This document shows, piece after piece, positions 58,304-64,000 of a stretch of 64,000 nucleotides of DNA (its first letter is position 1; each line of letters begins with the position of its first letter). This DNA comes from Kalmusia sp. IMI 367209 (taxonomy: Eukaryota > Ascomycota > Dothideomycetes > Pleosporales > Didymosphaeriaceae). Below the pieces are notes generated by a model. The model did not search any database. It was not told the origin of the DNA and saw nothing but the letters and a program-made list of their open reading frames with translations. The DNA lies in the NCBI GenBank assembly GCA_027946365.1, contig JAPEUQ010000001.1:1178001-1242000 (forward strand), in the 5' to 3' direction. The position numbers were made by a program, and so were the translations under genes.

Positions 58304-59968
58304 ATGAGCAACCTCAATACATCTTCGAAATCCCCCCTACCATCACCCAAGGATGGAGAAGAAGAGATCGCATCGGAACCATTAGACTCTAAGCTCGACT
58401 CTCACTACTCTAAAGTCCAATGGCTCCTAGTCTGCGTTGCCGTATACTCCTCAGCCCTCCTATACGGCCTCGACACCACTATCGTGGCGGTACTCCAAGG
58501 TCCCATCATATTCCGCTTCCACGACGTCGACAAACTAGGCTGGCTAGGCATTGGCTTTCCACTTGGGTCTATCGCTACAATTGCTGCCTGGAGCAAAGCA
58601 TATGGCAACTTCGACACAAAATGGATGTATATTGGTGGCCTTGTACATTTTGCTGCAGGCAGTGCATTGTGCGGCGCTGCGCCGGATATGAATGCGTTGA
58701 ATGTGGGAAGAGTATGGGCCGGTGCAGGCGGTGCGGGTATGTACCTTGGACAGCTGAACATCTGGACGCAAAACACGAGTCTGGAAAAGAGGTCATGGTA
58801 TATCAACGGGGGAGGAGTGGTGTGGGGCTTAGGATGTATCTTGGGCCCCTTGATCGGGGGAGCTTTCGCTGACAGCTCTGCGACCTGGCGATGGGCTTTC
58901 TACATTAATCTCGTTCTCTTTGGACTCTTCACGCCCATATACTTCTTCGTGTTGCACTCGCATGTTCCGCGCTCCGGCATACCTCTCGCCACTCGACTGA
59001 AAGAGTTCGATTGGCTGGGCATAACACTCAATGCGGGAATGTATACCGCCTTCGTTATCAGCTTCGCTATCGGCGGCACGCTTTGGCCTTGGAACGATGG
59101 CCGCACGATCGGGACACTCGTCGCCTTTGGTCTGACACTACTCGCATTTATATTCCAGCAAAAATTCACGATCTTGACCACGTGTGATCACCGTGTCTTT
59201 CCAGTCCGCTTCTTAAGTAGCCGAAGCTTCATATTGCTATACATCGCGCAATCAAGCGTCCAAACAGCCTTAGCAGTACCGCTCTACTACATACCACTCT
59301 TTTTCCAGTTCTCCCGTGCTGAGACAGCAGTCACTTCCGCCGTCCGACTGCTCCCTTTCATAATCGTAAACAGTATCGTAGTGCTCTCGAATGGCTTCCT
59401 TCTTCCGAAATACGGACGCTATTTAGTCTGGTATCTCATATCGGGCATACTAAATACTATCGGCGGTGCGTTATTCTTCGCTCGATTATCCATCCACACA
59501 TCTGCTGGGGCAATCTACGGTTACAGTATACTCCTCGCATTAGGAACCGGTCTTGCGCAACAAGCTGCGTATTCAATCGCATCTGCCAAAGCCTCGAGGC
59601 ACGTCTCCGATGCTATTGGGTTCATCAACTCAGCACAGGTCGGCTCTGTGGTATTAGCACTCACGTTCACGTCGCTCGTCTTCCAGAATGTCGGTTACCA
59701 CAATGTGAAGCAAGCTCTAGCCGGTTTAGACGTGGACGGTGCGGATATCAGGGCTGCATTGGGCGGGGCTAAGAGTCACGTCTTTGATCAAGGCATCAAT
59801 AACGACGACGTGCGAGCAGACATTCAAAGAGGCATTGTTAACGCTATCCGCTGGAGCTTCATCACGGTGCTAATCGCTGGTATATTAGAGACCATAGTAA
59901 GTCTGTGCATGAAGCGCGAGCAGCTTTTCGTACAAACAAGCGGCGAAACAGCAATATCTGTGAAATAG
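58304..59968 (+). CDS. MFS transporter, 14-TM drug/efflux type
   Basis: One exon, 554 aa. A ~45-residue charged N-terminus precedes about 14 hydrophobic helices. Motifs include LLYGLDTTIVAVLQGPI in helix 1 (the DHA2-like D..IV.VALP pattern), GRVWAGAGGAGMYLGQL and WGLGCILGPLIGGAFAD (antiporter motif C-like GPLIGG). WRWAFYINLVLFG is the usual DHA2 loop. These point to a plasma-membrane proton-drug/metabolite antiporter of the DHA2 group. No secondary-metabolism core gene is nearby, so a role in toxin export is not supported. It is convergent with the NmrA-like gene across ~890 bases. Confidence 0.92.
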   Translation: MSNLNTSSKSPLPSPKDGEEEIASEPLDSKLDSHYSKVQWLLVCVAVYSSALLYGLDTTIVAVLQGPIIFRFHDVDKLGWLGIGFPLGSIATIAAWSKAYGNFDTKWMYIGGLVHFAAGSALCGAAPDMNALNVGRVWAGAGGAGMYLGQLNIWTQNTSLEKRSWYINGGGVVWGLGCILGPLIGGAFADSSATWRWAFYINLVLFGLFTPIYFFVLHSHVPRSGIPLATRLKEFDWLGITLNAGMYTAFVISFAIGGTLWPWNDGRTIGTLVAFGLTLLAFIFQQKFTILTTCDHRVFPVRFLSSRSFILLYIAQSSVQTALAVPLYYIPLFFQFSRAETAVTSAVRLLPFIIVNSIVVLSNGFLLPKYGRYLVWYLISGILNTIGGALFFARLSIHTSAGAIYGYSILLALGTGLAQQAAYSIASAKASRHVSDAIGFINSAQVGSVVLALTFTSLVFQNVGYHNVKQALAGLDVDGADIRAALGGAKSHVFDQGINNDDVRADIQRGIVNAIRWSFITVLIAGILETIVSLCMKREQLFVQTSGETAISVK

Positions 59969-60857
59969 GATAGCAAGAACGGAGAAGCGTAATATACGCC
60001 GTAGCAATTCTTCTTACTTCACGTAGTCAAAAGCTTACTTGAACGCCACACATCTCCTTCTCGCTTCACTATCGAAGTACCTTCTTTGAACTAAGATAAC
60101 TGCAACCCCCAAATATCCAGATGGAGCACCTCATCAATTATACAGCCGTAGAATACTACTTCTCAGCGTTATATCAGCACTGGGAACAGACGGAGGCTAA
60201 CACATTTATGTCAATTTCTGTTAAGCCTCCTGCCACTCCGCTTTCTCGCCGCTGTTATCTGGGCGCCGTGTTAAACCCAAATAATTGCCCTCGCTACAAA
60301 GGTCACGCATCCAGCACATTTAGGATCTTCCTACTTTTGGCCCTTCTCTGGGCATGAGTTCGGTGAAGTCGACAGAAAGGGCGTCAGGAATATCACTGCT
60401 TATGTGATGCGCAGCGTGTGGGAAACAATAGTTGAGTGGGTCATTGTTAGAGAGGGAGTGAATGCTGCTGAGGCCTTTGGAAAAAAGATTGGCGGTCTGT
60501 AGGGGTCGAATTAATTGTTCAATGGTGAGAATATGGGAGAAGAGGATTGGAATGAGATGGTGGTGTGCTAGTTGAAGGGGAGCACGTATCAAGATGATTG
60601 GAAGCTCGACGTCAATGTGTGAGGAGGATGTACATGGAACTGAGGATGCATTGAGCGCGTATACCAATTAATAATATTTGTTTGTACGGAAACCTTGAAG
60701 TTATGTCGTGCCTCGGACACGGTCTTCGTTAAGCAAAGCCGTATACCAGAACGCAGCAACAGATCAGCATATTACCATTAGGCCTAGTCAAGAACCCTTG
60801 ATGCAGAGACTTTCTCTCCACATCCACGCGTCAAACTCTTCTCAAATTCACGTCCAT
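59969..60857. other. Convergent intergenic region
   Basis: About 890 bases with a few short frames (78 codons at 60121..60357 on plus; 115 codons at 60320..60667 on minus). Neither has a recognisable domain or start context strong enough to call. Confidence 0.4.
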
Positions 60858-61763
60858 CTACTCACTCTGCCACGCGCTCTCCGTCTTCAGCCACACTCGA
60901 AAGTCCTTCACAAAGGGATACTTCCCCCTAGCATCCGCAATATCAACGCCAAACCCATCGCTCTTGAACCAATTGAACATAATCCCTAGCTGCTCATGTA
61001 GCACCCCCTTCAACCCCCTCGCCACAAACGCATACGTCTCCGGCAGCCTCCTCCCCGTCTCCATCCTAAACACCTCTTCCGCCTCCCTCAATGAAACATC
61101 GTCGCCCGCTAGCGCAACCGCCTTATTCTTATACTCCTCTTCCCCAGAATGCAGAAACGCCCCCGCCCCAACCCTTCCAATATCCTTCGTACTAACAAAT
61201 TTGATCCTGCTCTTGTCCCCATTCAGCCTCCACAACGCCACAAACGCCCGCCCTAAAAAGTCATCACTCAGGTTCTCATAGAACGCCACAGGCCGCAGGA
61301 ACGTATACGTCCCCCCGCTCTGCGCACTCTTCGCAATGATATCTTTTTCAATCGCGAACTTGCTCGCGAAGTGCGGGACAGACGTGGCATCAGTCTCGCT
61401 CGCTCCGCCACGATCTGTCGCTGTGAACACAATGTGCCGGACTCCCGCGGCGATAGCGGCGGCCGTCATGGCTTTGCCTTGCGCTTCTTCGCGCGTGGCG
61501 TTCATGGGGTTGGTCACGCTAAAGAGGCCCCAGGGGGAAGGAATCTGCGCGAAGATGGCGGTGGGGTTGGAGAAGTCGCCTTGGACTAATTTGATGTTTG
61601 GTCTAGAAGCGAGCGCTTGGGCGGATTTGGAGTTGGGGTTGCGGGTGAGGGCGTAGATTTCGAAGGAGGGCGTGGGTTGGGAAGTGAGGGAGGATATTAG
61701 GGCGCCGCCTTGTTTGCCGGTCGCGCCGGTTATGAGAATGCGGCGGAGGGGATGGGGCGCCAT
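60858..61763 (-). CDS. NmrA-like NAD(P)-binding oxidoreductase
   Basis: One exon, 301 aa. It has an N-terminal Rossmann motif, ILITGATGKQGG (about residues 9-20), and a basic ALTRNPNS loop that suits NADP(H). Then come VQGDFSNP, WGLFSVTNPM and a HIVFTATDRGG segment, typical of NmrA/HSCARG family proteins. These either sense the NADP/NAD ratio, as NmrA does in nitrogen repression, or act as atypical SDR reductases. The usual SDR Tyr-x-x-x-Lys is not obvious, which favours a sensor-type or unusual reductase. No intron is needed. It is GC-rich (about 60%) and probably cytosolic. Confidence 0.92.
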   Translation of the reverse strand: MAPHPLRRILITGATGKQGGALISSLTSQPTPSFEIYALTRNPNSKSAQALASRPNIKLVQGDFSNPTAIFAQIPSPWGLFSVTNPMNATREEAQGKAMTAAAIAAGVRHIVFTATDRGGASETDATSVPHFASKFAIEKDIIAKSAQSGGTYTFLRPVAFYENLSDDFLGRAFVALWRLNGDKSRIKFVSTKDIGRVGAGAFLHSGEEEYKNKAVALAGDDVSLREAEEVFRMETGRRLPETYAFVARGLKGVLHEQLGIMFNWFKSDGFGVDIADARGKYPFVKDFRVWLKTESAWQSE

Positions 61764-62595
61764 GTGTGGATTGGTTTGTGATTGAACTTATGGATGTTTG
61801 TGAGGTTGTATTAGAAGTGTAGGCAGAAGATTAGATTGTGATGCTTTTTCAAACACGCGCGAAGAGGAATATTTATACAATACGCTTCATCCTTGCAACC
61901 TACAGCGCTTTCGTCCGGTGCTACAAACATCTCGCAGACTACCCTTGAGAATCGCGGTAGTGAGGTCAATCGGATCGGTGCTGTGAAACTGGACGATCAA
62001 GATCTAGATACGTTATCCCACTTTGGGGTTAGGTTCGAGATGTCGGGAGAACTTCAATACGGAACCAATCAGCATCCGTCAAGTTGACGACTAGGGCGGA
62101 TCCTCCCATTGCTTCAGGGCGCGTGAGAAAAGCGCGAGAATAGTGAGCTTGATTGATTTCTCTGCTGGGCTTATTGACGTCACTGATCTAGCATTTGCAT
62201 TGGTATCATCAAGTAGTAGTGCCCACGTTACTTCTTTATCCATTTATTATTTGCTCGGTTTAAAAGATGTATGTAGTATGAATTCTTTGCACACCAAGGC
62301 CACTCAGATTGATTTGCAAAGTTGAGATGCTTTCGGTATGCTACTAAATTTGATAGAACCCGCAGACTTCATCTCCGCAAGTCTAAGAATGGGATATATC
62401 AATACCGCGCCGCGACGCTAATACTTCTTACTATACAAGTCAGCCCGTCAAGCGGGCATACTCTATGATATAATACAGTCTTCCTCTCAATATCGTGCAC
62501 ATATCAGAGTGGAAAGAAAGCCTTTATGTGACCGGTCCACGCAGAACAAATAGAACGAACCTTACATTACAAATGCCAAACCCTACTATCAACAA
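61764..62595. other. Intergenic region, no gene seen
   Basis: 832 bases between two minus-strand genes, holding the NmrA-like promoter and the 3' region of the m-AAA protease. No supported ORF or repeat. Confidence 0.4.
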
Positions 62596-64000
62596 CTACC
62601 GCCTCGCCTCGTTATCTAGACTCTTGAACGTCGCCGGCGCAGGAGGCACAACCGGACCCTTGACACCCGAGTCGCCCTGCGGCTCGATCAGACCGGGCAC
62701 TTTTCCGTGCTCACCGCCGAAGTACTTGTGGAAATCCTGTGGGTCTTCGAATGGTCTTGGGCCAAGCAGCCTGATCATATCTTCGCGGCCGAGCATCTCT
62801 TTCTTCAGTAGCTCTTCCGCTACGAGACCGACCTCGTGCTTCTTCTCCGTGAGAAGGTCCTTGCACTGCTGGTAAGCTTCATCTACGATACGCTTGACCT
62901 CGAAATCGATGTTCTTGGCGGTCTCTTCAGAGAACGGCTTCTGCAGTTGGTTTTGTTGGTCATCTTCGTAGTAGATGTAGCCAATCTTCTTGGTCATGCC
63001 CCACTTGGTGACCATCATAGTGGCCATTTGGGTGACCTTTCGGAAGTCGTCCGAGGCGCCGGAGGTGACGGTGTCGAAGTGGAGTTCCTCGGAGACGCGG
63101 CCGCCGAGTGTCATGGCCATGCGGTCCATCAATTGGTTGACGTTCATCAGGTAGGTGTCGCCAGCTGGTAGATACTGGGCGTATCCGAGCGCGCCTTGGC
63201 CACGGGGAATGATGGAGACTTTGAGGAGGGGGTCGGCCCACTTGAAGTACCAACCACAGATGGCGTGACCCGCCTCGTGGTAAGCGACGGTCTTCTTCTC
63301 TTCGGGCTTTAGCACGAGTGACTTCTTCTCGAGACCACCAATAACACGTTCGATAGCAGATTCGAAGTGCACCATTGTGACGGACTCGGCTGCGTGTCGG
63401 GCAGCTGTAGCACGTTAGCAAAGTTCGATCTATGTTCATTTAATTCACTCACCAATCAAGGCAGCTTCGTTAACACAGTTAGCGATATCAGCACCAGAGA
63501 AGCCCGGGGTGAGCGCCGCCAGTCTCCCCTGTAAGAACTCAATGTCCTCTTTGGTGACGATCTTTTTCAAGTGCACTGCGAAAATCTGAGCACGTCCCTC
63601 CATTGTCGGGCGATCAATGTTGATATGCCTATCAAATCGACCGGGTCGCATAAGAGCCTTGTCCAAAACATCGGGTCTGTTAGTACCTGCAAGCACGACG
63701 ACCTGCTCGGTGGTATTGAAGCCGTCCATCTCGGTAAGGATTTGGTTAAGTGTGGCCTCGCGCTCGTCATTACCGCCGCCGAAGTTCTGCTTAGCCCTGG
63801 ATCGACCAATGGCATCGATTTCATCAATGAAGATGATGCAGGGAGTACTCTTCCTGGCATTGGCGAACAAGTCTCGCACACGGGACGCACCGACACCGAC
63901 GAACATCTCGACGAATTCGGAACCGCTGACACTGAAGAAGGGAACACCTGACTCTCCGGCAGTAGCCTTGGCGAGGAGTGTCTTACCCGTACCAGGTGGT
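62596..64000 (-). CDS. Mitochondrial m-AAA protease (Afg3/Rca1, FtsH family), partial at window edge
   Basis: Minus-strand exons are 62596..63404 and 63453 to beyond 64000, with a 48-nt GTGAGT...ACAG intron. About 450 C-terminal residues are visible. They begin inside the Walker A motif ([12 protein letters not shown]), followed by Walker B ([11 protein letters not shown]), the second region of homology ([10 protein letters not shown]) and the zinc-protease site HEAGH (residues [11 protein letters not shown]). The C-terminus includes [14 protein letters not shown]. The complex sits in the mitochondrial inner membrane, degrades misfolded membrane proteins and processes ribosomal protein MrpL32. 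Afg3/Yta10 versus Rca1/Yta12 cannot be settled without the N-terminus. The 5' exons lie outside the window. Confidence 0.95.

Overview
The window is nuclear DNA of a filamentous ascomycete, most likely a Dothideomycete (Pleosporales-type). The basis is: introns of about 45-80 nt with GT...AG ends and CTAAC/CTAAT-like branch sites; conserved housekeeping genes of the AIM18, NSE3 and SPP1 type; HET-domain incompatibility genes; and small secreted cysteine-rich proteins. The genus assignment is inference. No tRNA, rRNA, CRISPR array or intact transposon was found.

Layout. 0-9 kb is sparse: a secreted GH3 beta-glucosidase, then a small secreted crystallin-like protein whose promoter carries ~132-bp degenerate tandem repeats. 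9-13 kb has a POT/PTR2 peptide transporter (with a 4-nt first coding exon) and an intact HET protein. 13.8-17.8 kb is the most interesting block: on the minus strand a gasdermin-like pore-forming protein lies next to a TPR plus subtilisin (S8) protease gene. This is the arrangement of the fungal regulated-cell-death pair HET-Q1/HET-Q2, but here both genes carry stops and frameshifts. 18-32.4 kb is a dense core: a one-TM protein, AIM18, NSE3, SPP1, a DUF8021-like secreted protein, an alpha/beta hydrolase and a Zn2Cys6 regulator.

33.7-54 kb is accessory: a broken ZZ/HET gene, a type-B carboxylesterase, a convergent pair of small secreted proteins, several single-pass membrane proteins with Pro-rich N-termini, and a PD-(D/E)XK-like nuclease gene, separated by long stretches without genes. 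56-64 kb returns to intact genes: a secreted proteinase K-like subtilisin, an MFS transporter, an NmrA-like oxidoreductase and, running off the right edge, a mitochondrial m-AAA protease.

The genes do not form one pathway. Secreted hydrolases, transporters and effector-like proteins suggest a plant-associated or saprotrophic lifestyle, and the HET and gasdermin/protease loci point to non-self recognition and programmed cell death. Several frame breaks fall in short homopolymers or microsatellites (the protease, the Zn2Cys6 regulator, the second HET gene). They may be real decay or assembly error, and this affects the reading of those genes.
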